Source: Stieleria varia (lineage in GTDB: Bacteria > Planctomycetota > Planctomycetia > Pirellulales > Pirellulaceae). Taken from it: a stretch of DNA of 64,000 nucleotides. Shown here piece after piece: positions 11,197 through 20,925 of this stretch. The stretch covers positions 3,782,001 through 3,846,000 of the forward strand of contig NZ_CP151726.1 in assembly GCF_038443385.1 (NCBI RefSeq). The letters are read 5' to 3'. The first letter of the stretch is position 1. Each line of letters opens with the position of its first letter. Made by a program: the position numbers and the translations under genes. The notes beneath the pieces were generated by a model that worked only from the letters and a program-made list of their open reading frames with translations, did not search any database and was not told where the DNA came from.

Positions 11197-11268
11197 GCAC
11201 AATGCCTGCACTGCACAATGCCTGCACTGCACAATGCCTGCATGGCACAATGCCTGCACTGCACAATG
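11197..11268. repeat. 16-bp tandem repeat, 4.5 copies
   Basis: Units gcacaatgcctgcact at 11197, 11213, 11229 (last two bases changed) and 11245, then a half unit to 11268. It lies directly upstream of the chosen nadE start, so it probably sits in the promoter/leader region. It creates a spurious Cys/His-rich N-terminal extension of the nadE frame. Units are contiguous without spacers, so this is not CRISPR. Confidence 0.9.
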
Positions 11269-11399
11269 GATGTCAGTCGGCTAGTATAGCCATCGACACC
11301 TCGCCGCGATTGGGGCGTATGTCGATTTCGCCGACCCTGCGATTGCCCCTTTTTTGCCGTCTCATTCTCTGACCGCTACAACCGATACCCCAGCCTAAG

Positions 11400-12086
11400 A
11401 TGCCTCAACCGATTCTTTCCAAGCGACTTTTTCGATTTCTGCGTGAACTAAAGGACAACAACAATCGAGAGTGGTTCGCCGAAAACAAACTCCGTTACGA
11501 GAGCGATGTCCGGGACCCTGCGGTGGAGTTGGTTGCAGCGTTGGAAAAACCGCTGGCCAAGGCCGCGCCGATGTTGGTTGCCATCCCCAAAGGTCATGGC
11601 GGCAGCGTCATGCGAATCTATCGCGACACACGTTTTGGGAAAAACAAGGATCCCTACAAGACCAATGTCGGCATCTCGATTCGCCACCAAGCGGGCAAGG
11701 ACATTCATGCACCTGGGATCTATATTCACTTGGAACCAGGCGACTGTTTCATCGGCGCCGGTACTTGGCGTCCCGAAAGCAGCACGCTTTCCGCGATTCG
11801 ATCCTCCATCGACAGCAATCCGGCCGCTTGGAAACGGGCTCGTGACAACAAAGCGTTTCGAGAACACTTTCAGTGGGTGGGCGAAAGCTTGAAAACAGCA
11901 CCGCGTGACTATCCCAAGGATCATCCGTTGATCGAAGACCTGAAACGCAAGGATTTCATTGCGATCGCTCCACTGACGGAAAAAGATCTGACGGGAGACG
12001 CCGCGATCTCGCTGCTGATGGAGCGTGTTCGACAAGCCAAGCCGGCAATGAAGTTCTTGTGTGAGGCGATCGACGTGCCGTATTAG
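11400..12086 (+). CDS. DUF2461 (TIGR02453) family protein
   Basis: 228 residues matching the DUF2461/TIGR02453 family from end to end: FRFLRELKDNNNREWF near the start, the central MRIYRDTRFGKNKDPYKTN (about residues 77-95), GIYIHLEPGDCFIGAGTW (about 107-124) and KDFIAIAPL near the C-terminus. The family's biochemical function is not established; it is a widespread cytoplasmic protein. The next gene starts 22 bp downstream on the same strand, so the two may be co-transcribed. There is no signal peptide. Confidence 0.85.
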   Translation: MPQPILSKRLFRFLRELKDNNNREWFAENKLRYESDVRDPAVELVAALEKPLAKAAPMLVAIPKGHGGSVMRIYRDTRFGKNKDPYKTNVGISIRHQAGKDIHAPGIYIHLEPGDCFIGAGTWRPESSTLSAIRSSIDSNPAAWKRARDNKAFREHFQWVGESLKTAPRDYPKDHPLIEDLKRKDFIAIAPLTEKDLTGDAAISLLMERVRQAKPAMKFLCEAIDVPY

Positions 12087-12108
12087 ACGCCGGAATATAA
12101 AACGAAAT

Positions 12109-13962
12109 ATGAACGCAGACGCTGAGGACAACCGCTGGGATTCCGCTCACGCCCTGCATTCGTTGACGTTGTGGGCCGCATGGTGCTGCGCCGCAACATG
12201 GGCCATATGTCGATTCTCTCCTTACGGCGACGTCGAGGCGGCATTTCAAGCTGGCTTTCCTTTCGCGGATGCTTGGATCGTTTTTCGAGCCGGCGTCTTG
12301 TGCCTTGTGGCGATGGGGCTGGCGGAGTTTCTGCAACGCAGCTTGCGTATTCGACTTTATCTTCTTGCCGCAGTCGCGATTCTCGCCATCCCGATGCTGG
12401 TCTTCGCAAATTCGGTCCTGGTGAGCTGGGTCGGCCGTTCTTTGTTCGACGCCGAGACTTGGGATCACGCTTGGAATCATGGCGGCGAGCTGGCCGGGCA
12501 CATTCCCTCTGGAGCGATTCGGTTGTTCGCGATGGCCATCGTCGGCGGTCTTGTCTTTTCGATCGTTGGTGGTTGGGGTGCATGTCGGCTCGGTCGACGA
12601 TGGAGAGAAAATGCACCTCGCGTTTGGCCTATTTTTGTGGGTGCCATCATGGTATCGGTTTCGGGGCTTTTGGGAATTCCAGCGTGGACACACCGCGTCC
12701 CCGAGATCGCTTCTCGGGCAGATGAATTGATGGTTCCGCCGGCAGGAGTCAGCGTCGAGATGGCACGACGGATCGAGGCGATGGACATGCGGCATCGTCA
12801 AGTGACGGTCACCGCCAAACCGCAATCTTGTCGTGACATCGTGGTGGTTGTCATCGAATCCTTTCGCCCGGAGTTGGTCACGCCGGACGTGATGCCGAAC
12901 CTGGCTGCGTTGGCACAGAGGAGCGTGGTTTGTCGGAATCATTTTTCCGGCGGAAATGCCACCACACACGGCATGTTCAGCTTGCTCAATGGGCTCAGCG
13001 CGGTCTGGTACTCGCGTCCGGTTCGCACGGCCCCGATCGGATTGCGATTGTTTCGCGAAGCGGGCTATGAACTGGGGTTCTTTGGGGGACACGACGACTG
13101 GGAGAAATTTCGTATGACGGGGTTCATCAATCGAGCCACGTTCGACGTGATGGAGACACAGTCGATGAACTGGCTGACCACAGATCGCCAAGCGACCGAG
13201 AGGGCAGCGGTTTTCTTGAACGCCGATAAAGCGTCACGTCGTCCGCGAATGGCGGTGCTGTATCTCTACTCGACGCATGCGGACTACCGAAGCTATGCCT
13301 CGGATCAAGTCTTTCAGCCCGCAGCGGATGATCGCTATTTGATCCCATACACGAATTCGATGCGACCGTTGGTCTGGAATCGCTACAAGAACAGTGCAAG
13401 GAGTGTGGATCGATTGTTAGCTGGCGTTCTCGACGACGAGCGTATCGTGGCTGTCGTCGGTGACCACGGCGAGTCCTTTCTCGAGGATGGTGTCTGTGGG
13501 CACGGGACCAAGTTGAATCGTTATCAAAACATGACACCGGCCGTCATCTATTGTCCACGGCAGACACCGCAGCAGGTTGATGCTGTCACCGGACACGCTG
13601 ATGTGCTGCCGACCATCCTCGGCGCCGCGGGAATCATCGTGTCCGACCCGGAGGCTATGGACGGTGTGAATCTGTTGGATGCGTCAGAACGCGACGTCAG
13701 GGATCGAGTGACGGTAACTCGAAACTACTTGGATGATCAGTATCTGTTGGTGCCTGGCAACGTGTCGGATCGCGAGCCGATGATCGGGCATCGTGTGGAG
13801 CTGACTTTGAATGAATGGCAAGCCAGCGTGTTAGAAACGATGTTCCTGTCGTCGAATGACCCGTCCGAGCCAGATGGCGAAGCGGGCGGTGTGTCAGATG
13901 GTGCGGCCGTCTTGCAAGAATGGATCGAGAAGCGTTTGCCTCGTGTGGTCGAGCGAGATTGA
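12109..13962 (+). CDS. Membrane-anchored sulfatase/LTA-synthase-like phosphotransferase
   Basis: About 617 residues from the ATG at 12109. The open frame begins at GTG 12061, but that would overlap the preceding gene and adds only an Arg-rich stretch. The N-terminal part has about five hydrophobic segments (roughly residues 15-35, 55-72, 82-108, 135-158, 173-192). A periplasmic alkaline-phosphatase-superfamily domain follows: VVVIESFRPE (about 245), SGGNATTHGMFSLLNG (about 280-295) with the likely Thr nucleophile, and VVGDHGESFLEDG (about 450) for metal binding. This layout is that of LTA synthase / phosphoglycerol or phosphoethanolamine transferases rather than soluble sulfatases; there is no CxPxR formylglycine motif. 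The substrate is unknown; modification of an envelope glycan or lipid is an inference. Confidence 0.8.
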   Translation: MNADAEDNRWDSAHALHSLTLWAAWCCAATWAICRFSPYGDVEAAFQAGFPFADAWIVFRAGVLCLVAMGLAEFLQRSLRIRLYLLAAVAILAIPMLVFANSVLVSWVGRSLFDAETWDHAWNHGGELAGHIPSGAIRLFAMAIVGGLVFSIVGGWGACRLGRRWRENAPRVWPIFVGAIMVSVSGLLGIPAWTHRVPEIASRADELMVPPAGVSVEMARRIEAMDMRHRQVTVTAKPQSCRDIVVVVIESFRPELVTPDVMPNLAALAQRSVVCRNHFSGGNATTHGMFSLLNGLSAVWYSRPVRTAPIGLRLFREAGYELGFFGGHDDWEKFRMTGFINRATFDVMETQSMNWLTTDRQATERAAVFLNADKASRRPRMAVLYLYSTHADYRSYASDQVFQPAADDRYLIPYTNSMRPLVWNRYKNSARSVDRLLAGVLDDERIVAVVGDHGESFLEDGVCGHGTKLNRYQNMTPAVIYCPRQTPQQVDAVTGHADVLPTILGAAGIIVSDPEAMDGVNLLDASERDVRDRVTVTRNYLDDQYLLVPGNVSDREPMIGHRVELTLNEWQASVLETMFLSSNDPSEPDGEAGGVSDGAAVLQEWIEKRLPRVVERD

Positions 13963-14159
13963 ATCCGAAAGCGATGGCATCCCGACCGTAACAGGGGCAA
14001 ACACCAAAGCCCAGGGTTGCGCTGGGCTGTTCAAAATTGGGGGTGTGGCATTCTCAGACGAAGGTAGCCGTCAGTTGTTTCCTCCGCCGAGACAAGCTCG
14101 ACGGAAGGAGCTTCGCGGAACAAAGCCTGCGAATTCCAAATCCAATGCAATAACAAACA
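13963..14159. other. Intergenic segment with a repeat relic
   Basis: No gene recognised. Around 14030-14056 the sequence gctgttcaaaattgggg followed by tgtggcatt resembles the right arm of the palindrome at 36412-36450 (ctgctcaaagtttgggg then tgtggcatt), suggesting a decayed member of the same repeat family. Confidence 0.4.
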
Positions 14160-14342
14160 CTAGCCCGGATTATTCACGCGACTCAATACGGTCATCGCAA
14201 CACGTTTGCAAAAAACGGCTTACGCGGATTGGCACGAAAACAGTCTGCGCACATCAGCCGCCACGCGATAGCGTCCGGTTCTCACGCCTATACTCGGGAA
14301 CCGAACGCTATCGCGTGCCGGCTAATGAATAATCCGGGCTAG
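14160..14342. mobile_element. Palindromic MITE-like element A (183 bp)
   Basis: It is bounded by 17-bp perfect terminal inverted repeats, CTAGCCCGGATTATTCA at 14160-14176 and its complement at 14326-14342. Inside, a second strong inverted repeat (14256-14281 versus 14298-14323; about 24 of 26 paired) contains ACGCGATAGCGT. It has no coding capacity. Its last four bases (CTAG) are also the first four bases of element B, so the elements abut or are nested. Confidence 0.6.
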
Positions 14343-14471
14343 TGCATCGTCCAGTCTTGATTTTGGGGTTAGCCGTTTTGGCGTTAGCCACGGTTGAGTC
14401 GCGAAAACCGTGGCTAACGCCAAAACGGCTCATTTATCAAACCCACGTTCCAAGACTGGACGATGCACTAG
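14339..14471 (+). mobile_element. 133-bp palindromic MITE-like element B, copy 1
   Basis: The ends are 21-bp perfect inverted repeats beginning CTAGTGCATCGTCCAGTC (14339-14359 and 14451-14471). The centre is a 25-bp perfect stem starting AGCCGTTTTGGCGTTAGCC with a 10-base loop. A second copy of exactly the same length, in opposite orientation, lies at 59732-59864. A small open frame crosses the element but is explained by the palindrome. It is inferred to be a non-autonomous element using a CTAG target. Confidence 0.7.
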
Positions 14472-14512
14472 CGTACGCTATCGACTTGGAAAGTCGAGCG
14501 ACTTTCGAGCGG
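14472..14512. repeat. gactt-ggaa-agtcg palindromic repeat fragment
   Basis: gctatcgacttggaaagtcg followed by agcgac recurs almost unchanged at 23838 and in related form at 55600-55850. Here it abuts the stop codon of the DUF1501 gene. Confidence 0.6.
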
Positions 14513-16000
14513 CTATGCCAGGATGTCGTGGATGACTTGTGTGGGTTTGACGCCGGTGAGTCGTTGGTTCAGACCTTGAAAGGGGACGCTGAAACGTTCA
14601 TGGTCAAAACCCAGCAAGTGCAGAAGGGTGGCGTGGAAATCACGCAATTGCACCGGGTTGTGTACCGCAGAGTAGCCGACCGCATCGGTTTCGCCGTAGG
14701 TCATTCCGGGTTTCACGCCACCACCGGCCATCCACAGAGTGAACGCGCCTGGATTGTGGTCGCGACCGACATAGGTCATCTCTGTTCCGCCGCGGTTTTC
14801 GCGCATCGGAGTGCGTCCGAATTCGCCGCTCCAGATCACCAGGGTGTCTTCCAGCATGCCGCGTTGTTTGAGATCACCCAGCAGCGCGGCGATCGGGCGA
14901 TCGGTCTCTTCGCATTTCGTCTTGAAACCGTCGTTGAGCGCTTCGTTCTTCGCCGATCCATGAGAGTCCCAACCCCAGTCGAACAGTTGAATGAAGCGCA
15001 CATCGCGTTCGGCCAGTCGGCGGGCCAGCAAACAGTTGTTGGCAAAGGATTCTTTGCCCGGCTCGGAACCGTACGCTTCGTGCACACTGGCGGGTTCTTT
15101 GGTGATGTCCATCGCATCCGGCACGGCGGCTTGCATGCGGAAAGCCATCTCGTATTGAGCGATTCGAGTCAGCGTTTCGGGATCGCCGTACTCTTCGCTG
15201 GCCCGTTGGTTCAATCGATTCAGCGTATCCAGCATCGCGCGTCGTGAATCGCGGGTGACGCCGGGCGGGTTGGAAATGTCCAGCACCGGATCTCCTTGGC
15301 TGCGACACTGGACGCCTTGGTAGACCGATGGCAGGAAACCGGCGCTCCACAACGCTTTGCCCGCACGCGGTTGTCGGCCGCCGGAAAGCAGCACGATGAA
15401 CCCCGGCAAGTCTTCGTTCTCCGTGCCCAGCCCCCAAGTCAACCAGGAACCGATCGATGGGTAGCCCATGCGAGACTGTCCGGTGTGCACCATCAACTGG
15501 GCCGGACCGTGATTGAATTGGTCCGTTTGCATGGATTTGATGAAACAAACGTCATCGACATGCTTGGCAAAGTGTGGCATTCGATCGGAAACCCATGCGC
15601 CACACTCGCCATGTTGTTCAAACGGGAACTGGCTGCCCAGCATCTTCGGCGTTCCTTGAATGAACGCGAACCGTTTTCCTTCCATGAATTCTTTTGGGCA
15701 ATCCTTGCCATCGAGACGTTGCAAGTCAGGCTTGTAGTCGAACAGTTCCAGTTGGCTGGGGGCACCGATCATGTGCAAATAAATCACCCGTTTGGCTTTG
15801 GCCGGGTGTGGTGGTGCCAGTGGGCTCAGCGGATTGGCGGCCGAGTGAACCGGTTTGACGCCAGTGTTGGCCGACGCCGTGTTCTGCATCGCCAGCCACA
15901 TCGCCCCCATGCCGGTCGCACAGCCTTGGAGGAAATGCCGACGCGTGTCACTCTGCAGCGAAGCGAGTTGAGATTCCAGTTTTAGTCGTTCGTTATTCAT
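14513..16000 (-). CDS. DUF1501 protein with Tat-type leader
   Basis: 495 residues. The N-terminus has a twin-arginine type leader (TRRHFLQGCATGMGAMWLA, about residues 19-37), so it is probably exported folded. The rest matches the planctomycete-enriched DUF1501 family, itself related to the alkaline phosphatase/sulfatase fold: KRVIYLHMIGAPSQLELFDYKP (about 69), FNHGPAQLMVHTGQ, DVRFIQLFDWGWDSHG (about 335) and VIWSGEFGRTP (about 383) are typical. The biochemical function is unknown. It starts 48 bp after the PSCyt1/DUF1549/DUF1553 gene, the usual partner, so the pair is very likely an operon. Confidence 0.9.
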   Translation of the reverse strand: MNNERLKLESQLASLQSDTRRHFLQGCATGMGAMWLAMQNTASANTGVKPVHSAANPLSPLAPPHPAKAKRVIYLHMIGAPSQLELFDYKPDLQRLDGKDCPKEFMEGKRFAFIQGTPKMLGSQFPFEQHGECGAWVSDRMPHFAKHVDDVCFIKSMQTDQFNHGPAQLMVHTGQSRMGYPSIGSWLTWGLGTENEDLPGFIVLLSGGRQPRAGKALWSAGFLPSVYQGVQCRSQGDPVLDISNPPGVTRDSRRAMLDTLNRLNQRASEEYGDPETLTRIAQYEMAFRMQAAVPDAMDITKEPASVHEAYGSEPGKESFANNCLLARRLAERDVRFIQLFDWGWDSHGSAKNEALNDGFKTKCEETDRPIAALLGDLKQRGMLEDTLVIWSGEFGRTPMRENRGGTEMTYVGRDHNPGAFTLWMAGGGVKPGMTYGETDAVGYSAVHNPVQLRDFHATLLHLLGFDHERFSVPFQGLNQRLTGVKPTQVIHDILA

Positions 16001-16048
16001 GATTGATTATCTGTTTGGGGGCGATCGCTGGTGTCGGTACGATGCATT

Positions 16049-18988
16049 TCACTTCGTGACGACTTCGTCCAAATTCAGCAAGACGCTTGCGACGGTCGTC
16101 AGTGCGGTCAGTTCCGTCGTGCTGGAATTCTCGTTTTGGCTTTGTTCTTCGTTGTCTGAGTCGATGGCGACGCTGTCTGTTGCGACGCTGTTGTAAAGCT
16201 CGATCAGATCACTCACATCGGCTTCACCCGGCTCGCGTCCGGTGACAACAATGAATCCCTGACGAATCTGATCCTCGGGCGTTGCGGCTGATTTCTGCAT
16301 CCGACGAGCGAGCCCTTCGGAGCATTCGATGAAGGTTTGGTCGTTCAACATCATCAATGCTTGGACGGGAGTGTTGGAGTTCATCCGCCTGGGAGTACAG
16401 AATTCGCGTGACGGTGCATCAAAGGCGGCAAACATCGGGTAGGGAATGCTGCGTTTGGTGTACGTGTAGATCGAGCGGCGGTATCGATTGTCGTCGTTGA
16501 CTCCGGGCGTGTTCCATTTGTCGCCGCCGGAGAAAGGTCGCCAGACACCGTCGGGGATCGGAGGGTGGACCGGCTTGCCGAATGGTTTCTCGCTCAACAA
16601 CCCGGCGAATGCGAGTGCCTGATCTCGGACGATTTCCGCGGACAAGCGATTTCGGGGGCCACGAGCGAGCAGGCGATTTTGGGGATCACGCTCGTTGAGT
16701 TCGGGACGGATCTTGGAGCTTTGCCGATACGTGCTGGAGAGCACCAGTTCACGGATCAGCCGTTTTCGGCTCCATTGGAACTCGTTTTGGAAACGAACCG
16801 CCAAGTCGTCCAGCAAGCGGGGGTGCGACGGCGGTTCGCCGGAGTCGCCAAAGTCTTCTTCGGTGGCGACCAAACCGATGCCAAAAAGTCTGGCCCAGAT
16901 CCGGTTGACTTCCACGCGTGCGGTCAGCGGATTCTCTGGGCTGACCAGCCAACGGGCCAAAGCCAGTCGGTCGGCGGGAACGTCCGCGGGCAAGGGTGGC
17001 AACGAATCGGGAGTGTTGGGGGTCACCTCCTGATCTTTGGTCAAAAACAATCCGCGCTGAAAAACATGCATCGGACGTTTGAAACGCTCGGGGCGTTCTC
17101 GCAAGACCGGCGTTGCCACCGAAGCGATCTTGGAGCGTTTTTGATTCAGCTCTTTGAGCTGTGCTTGCTGTTCTTGAAATGACTGATCGTCGACGAGTTT
17201 TTGGAAATGGTCCGAATCGGTCACCGCCAAGTGACCGCGGCGGGTGAGCAAGGAGAACGACGCGAGAATGAAAATGCGATGATTCAGTTTCAGTTCGATA
17301 CGTGATCCGGCAGGCACGTCGAGCGGTGAGTCCAGCACCAACGCGGCTTGTCGTGGATAGTGGATCCGTGAGAACGCCGCAAAGCCTTGGTTGGATTTCG
17401 CATTCAGGCTTTCCTGGGGATCATAAAACGGCTCCGGTTCGTCGATGACCAGTCGGTCGAGTTTGATCGGCGTCGGGTTTTCTTGACCGGGAACGATCAT
17501 TTCCGCCGAGACGTGAGACAACACAAATCCCCATTCGGAATCACGAACGGCGGTCTCCGGATCCAACGGCAATGCGGTCAGGCGGATCGCCGAGAGTTGT
17601 TTCAGGTTCTCCGGCAAGGGAGCCTGAAGCGTGATTTGTGTGTCCCGGCTGACCGTGTCGACGGTAAAGAATTCGTCATGGTCGCCCTTCCGTTCGACTT
17701 GCAATTGCGTGGCAGTGTTGGACGATGCGGTCAAGTCGACGAGAGGTTGCCAGATCGTTTGATTCGCCAGGATCTCGTATTCACGCTGCCACGTTTCTTT
17801 TTGCAGGTCTCTGATCTGGCGATCCAGTTCCGACGCGGCGTCGTAGTCGCTGGTTTGCACGGGGACTTGGAGAGTCGGCCATTCTTGGTCCAAGTCACAG
17901 TCGGCGGTGTTGTTAAAGAACGCGGCGAACTCGTAGAACTCTTCGTGACGGAACGGACCGTAGGGGTGGCTGTGGCATTGCACACATCCGAACGTGACTC
18001 CTTGCCAAGTTTGCCAAGTGGTGCTGACGCGATCCAGGACCGCTGCGACCCGGAATTCTTCGTCGTCCGTTCCGCCTTCCTCGTTCGTCTGTGTCATACG
18101 ATGACCGGCCGTCGCCACGATGTCACCGATACTGGGCTCGGGCAGCAGGTCACCGGCCATTTGCTTGATCGTGAACTGATCGTATGGCATGTCGCTGTTC
18201 AAGGAGTCGATCACCCAATCGCGGAACTTCCAAATCTGCCGTTGCCCATCCAGTCCGAGACCTTTGGAATCCGCGTAGCGAATTTGGTCCAACCAGACAC
18301 TTGCCCATCGTTCGCCAAAGGCGGGTGAGTCCAGCAGTTGATCGACCAAGTTACTGCAGGCTGTCTCCGAATCATTGGCATAGTTCGCCAGGAACGCCTC
18401 GCGTTGTTCCGGCGTTGGCGGCAGTCCGGTGAGGTCCAGCGTCACTCGGCGAAGCCAACGTTCAGGCGAAGCATCTGGCGACGGCTCAAGTCCCGCGTGG
18501 GTCAAGCGATCCAATACAAAACGGTCGACAGGTTCACGCGGCCACTTGCTGTCGCCGGTATCGGGTGCGGTTTGGGGCTTGGGGGCGACGTAAGCCCAGT
18601 GTTCTGACCACTGAGCACCTGCGCTGATCCAACGTCTGAGCGTCGCAATTTCATCTTCGCTGAGTCCGCGTCCATGGTCCGGCGGCGGCATCTTTTCGTC
18701 TGCGTCCTCTGACGTCACGCGATCGATCAGGACAGATTCGTCGGGCTGGCCGGGTTCAACGATCCATCCGTCAGGCGGAAGCACTTTGTCGCGGTAAACG
18801 AACGACACGTCGCCCGCTTGTTTGACTCCGCCGTGACAGGCGGTGCAGTGCTCCGTAAAGATCGGCCGCACATCGTCGTTGAAATTGACGGTCGTCACGT
18901 TGGGTTTGTCGTCGCAGAACGCTGCGTTTCGTCCGGTGACCAACAGCAAGCCGACGGCGATCGCGCGAGTGGTCAAACTGGCATTCAT
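16049..18988 (-). CDS. PSCyt1-DUF1549-DUF1553 cytochrome c-like protein
   Basis: About 979 residues from the ATG at 18988, chosen because a signal peptide ([20 protein letters not shown]) follows directly; the frame extends upstream to 19099 only through repeat sequence. PSCyt1 comes first with haem motif CTACH (about residues 48-52), then DUF1549/PSCyt2 ([30 protein letters not shown]), including a second motif CVQCH (about 338), and DUF1553/PSD1 at the C-terminus ([38 protein letters not shown]). Such proteins are typical of Planctomycetes, presumed periplasmic and redox-active, and nearly always paired with a DUF1501 protein as here. Substrate unknown. Confidence 0.9.
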   Translation of the reverse strand: MNASLTTRAIAVGLLLVTGRNAAFCDDKPNVTTVNFNDDVRPIFTEHCTACHGGVKQAGDVSFVYRDKVLPPDGWIVEPGQPDESVLIDRVTSEDADEKMPPPDHGRGLSEDEIATLRRWISAGAQWSEHWAYVAPKPQTAPDTGDSKWPREPVDRFVLDRLTHAGLEPSPDASPERWLRRVTLDLTGLPPTPEQREAFLANYANDSETACSNLVDQLLDSPAFGERWASVWLDQIRYADSKGLGLDGQRQIWKFRDWVIDSLNSDMPYDQFTIKQMAGDLLPEPSIGDIVATAGHRMTQTNEEGGTDDEEFRVAAVLDRVSTTWQTWQGVTFGCVQCHSHPYGPFRHEEFYEFAAFFNNTADCDLDQEWPTLQVPVQTSDYDAASELDRQIRDLQKETWQREYEILANQTIWQPLVDLTASSNTATQLQVERKGDHDEFFTVDTVSRDTQITLQAPLPENLKQLSAIRLTALPLDPETAVRDSEWGFVLSHVSAEMIVPGQENPTPIKLDRLVIDEPEPFYDPQESLNAKSNQGFAAFSRIHYPRQAALVLDSPLDVPAGSRIELKLNHRIFILASFSLLTRRGHLAVTDSDHFQKLVDDQSFQEQQAQLKELNQKRSKIASVATPVLRERPERFKRPMHVFQRGLFLTKDQEVTPNTPDSLPPLPADVPADRLALARWLVSPENPLTARVEVNRIWARLFGIGLVATEEDFGDSGEPPSHPRLLDDLAVRFQNEFQWSRKRLIRELVLSSTYRQSSKIRPELNERDPQNRLLARGPRNRLSAEIVRDQALAFAGLLSEKPFGKPVHPPIPDGVWRPFSGGDKWNTPGVNDDNRYRRSIYTYTKRSIPYPMFAAFDAPSREFCTPRRMNSNTPVQALMMLNDQTFIECSEGLARRMQKSAATPEDQIRQGFIVVTGREPGEADVSDLIELYNSVATDSVAIDSDNEEQSQNENSSTTELTALTTVASVLLNLDEVVTK

Positions 18989-19109
18989 GGATTTGGTCAA
19001 ATGGTTCAAAGTTGATTCTTGCGCTAAGTAAAGAGTGTGCGTTGCTACCCAGATATTTTGACCGCAAACAGCAGGTCGGATACCCCCCGGAGAGTGCAAA
19101 TGCGGAGAT

Positions 19110-19184
19110 GTACGTCAGGCTTTCCAGCCTGACACCTCACGGCAACAGGTTCAGGGGTATGTCAGCCTAGAAAGGCTGACGTAC
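19110..19184. repeat. Inverted pair of gtacgtcaggctttccagcc hairpins
   Basis: gtacgtcaggctttccagcc plus tgac at 19110-19133 is itself a hairpin. A near-complementary copy (gtcagcctagaaaggctgac then gtac) lies at 19161-19184, in opposite orientation. Four further copies are at 42999-43128. It sits between the stop of the phosphatase-like gene and the start of the cytochrome gene and could act as a REP-like or RNA-processing element. Confidence 0.8.
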
Positions 19185-19198
19185 GGCCAACGTACGGG

Positions 19199-20125
19199 TC
19201 ACCTCAGTCCGACGGGTTTGCCGTCGAGTTTCCAATTCGGGTCAATCGTCACCCCCAAGTGTACCAGTGCGGTCATCGGCAGATCGACCAGCTCCGTCGG
19301 AGATTCGATGGGGCCTTTTGCCGCATCGCTGCCGCTGACGATCAGGAATGTCGTGTTGATCTCCGGCAAATCGTGTCCTCCACCGTGGCTGGTGCCCCGT
19401 CCTCCGTGATCCGTCGACACCAGCACCAGCCAGTGTTCACTCTTGTAATTGGGACGCGACCGCAGTGCAGCGAGCACCTTCTGCACGTTCGAATCCACGG
19501 TTTCGATCGCCGACAGGTAACTCGCGACGGAAGGATGAAAGCCGTCTCGATGTCCGGTTTCATCGACGGCGCCAAAATAGACCATCATGGCGTGTGGATC
19601 ATCGCTCGCCAGTATCTCCGCCGCGTCCCTCGCGATCACCGCGTCTTGTTCGGTGTACCCATCGGCTCCTTCGGCTGGATACACCTTGTGCACATCGGCA
19701 TGGCTGACGATGTGCGTGTCGATCGGTTCCCAGTCGACCAGTGAGACGGTTCGCGCAGCGGGGAACCGTTGTTTGATACGTGCAAAGAAGTGCGGAAAGT
19801 CGACGTAGTTCTTTCCTTTGAAGCTGTTGTCGTGAACACCATGTTTGTCCGCCCAAACACCGGTCAAGAAACTGGACCAACCGGGACCGCTGACCGTGTT
19901 GTTGAAACGGTATCGTTTGCCAAGAATCTGCGTCGATTCGCTCATGGCTCCATCGGCGACCAAACTGTCCAACGCAGGGGTCTTTGCGGCTTGCAGCGCA
20001 TCGCGACGACAGCCATCGATGCCGATGACCAAAACGCGACGTTCTGGAGTTTGTTCACAGAATCCCGAAACAGCCCCAAGGCAGACGACCGACGCAATGA
20101 ATGTCAGGTGGCAAAAGAAACGCAT
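19199..20125 (-). CDS. Secreted alkaline-phosphatase-superfamily phosphodiesterase
   Basis: 308 residues with an N-terminal signal peptide (FFCHLTFIASVVCLGAVSGF). Motifs fit the nucleotide pyrophosphatase/phosphodiesterase branch of the alkaline phosphatase superfamily: VLVIGIDGCRRDAL (Asp37), TVSGPGWSSFLTGVWADKHGV with the Ser nucleophile about 84/85, VYFGAVDETGH, and VLVSTDHGGRGTSHGGGHD for the second metal site. It is shorter than typical NPP enzymes (about 400), but the core metal ligands appear present. It probably hydrolyses phosphate or sulfate esters in the periplasm; substrate unknown. Confidence 0.82.
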   Translation of the reverse strand: MRFFCHLTFIASVVCLGAVSGFCEQTPERRVLVIGIDGCRRDALQAAKTPALDSLVADGAMSESTQILGKRYRFNNTVSGPGWSSFLTGVWADKHGVHDNSFKGKNYVDFPHFFARIKQRFPAARTVSLVDWEPIDTHIVSHADVHKVYPAEGADGYTEQDAVIARDAAEILASDDPHAMMVYFGAVDETGHRDGFHPSVASYLSAIETVDSNVQKVLAALRSRPNYKSEHWLVLVSTDHGGRGTSHGGGHDLPEINTTFLIVSGSDAAKGPIESPTELVDLPMTALVHLGVTIDPNWKLDGKPVGLR

Positions 20126-20219
20126 GGATGAATGGCCTCAAGTCGTACAGGGAAAGCATTCTAGCGATGGTTTCACTAGTGTAACCGATCCTGCGCGACT
20201 CATCTTCACGGCATCGTCG

Positions 20220-20846
20220 TCAATTCGCAGCACGCCGCGCAGGTAGAGCGCTCCATCGATAGCAGAACGCAGCGGAAATCATTGCCCCGAGCCCGGCCAA
20301 CGCGAGATCCTTTTGCGGGTCCCACACGTCACCCTGTTGACCGTTATACGACTCCGCCATCTGCGGCGAGAATGTGATGGCGATTTGCCATTCAATGACT
20401 TCGTAAATTGCACCGACTGCCAGCACACAACTGATCGCCAAGAGCGCAGCTGCGAGTGGCTTCAGACCACAACTGCGTTGCAACCATTCTGAAAACATCG
20501 GAACGCCCAAGACACCGGATGCGAAATGCACAAGGCGATCGTAGTGATTGCGTTGCCAACCAAAGATCTCCGAGATCGAAACCCCGAGCAGAGATTCCGA
20601 GGCAGCGTCGTAGGGGACGAAGGAATAGATCCAACGAGCGCCGATCAAATGCAGCCACAGAAAGCCAATGGCACATGTGAACGACAGAGTTGTCGGCGAG
20701 AGTCGAACGACGGCAAACGCGATCAATGCAACCGCCACCAACGTCGGAATGTGTTGCAGAATCAACTCCTCCGGATACGGGGCATCGACGAAAGACGCAG
20801 GGATCGCGATGGCGGTCAGTATGATAATCACTAGTCGCGTTTTCAT
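20220..20846 (-). CDS. YjdF-like (DUF2238) integral membrane protein
   Basis: 208 residues from the ATG at 20846, where a hydrophobic N-terminus begins (MKTRLVIIILTAIAIP); the frame is open to 20918 but would run into the divergent small gene's promoter. Several membrane segments are visible. The conserved family patches are HLIGARWIYSFVPYD, RNHYDRLVHFASGVLGVP, GAIYEVIEWQIA and QQGDVWDPQKDLALAGLGA, matching DUF2238/YjdF. Function unknown. Confidence 0.85.
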   Translation of the reverse strand: MKTRLVIIILTAIAIPASFVDAPYPEELILQHIPTLVAVALIAFAVVRLSPTTLSFTCAIGFLWLHLIGARWIYSFVPYDAASESLLGVSISEIFGWQRNHYDRLVHFASGVLGVPMFSEWLQRSCGLKPLAAALLAISCVLAVGAIYEVIEWQIAITFSPQMAESYNGQQGDVWDPQKDLALAGLGAMISAAFCYRWSALPARRAAN

Positions 20847-20925
20847 TGAAGGCGCCGCTCGTTGATTGGATTGATGGTATCCTTGACGAATCACGGTTGT
20901 ACCATCAAGGCCCCCCAAGAGTTCG

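Noticed and set aside
11134-11259. N-terminal extension of NadE
   Set aside because: Encoded by tandem repeat; family N-terminus starts at GILRITAAAPH.
14342-15247. 301-residue plus-strand frame starting MHRPVLILGLAVLALATVE
   Set aside because: The first part is the palindromic element (also seen at 59.8 kb) and the rest is antisense to the well-supported DUF1501 gene.
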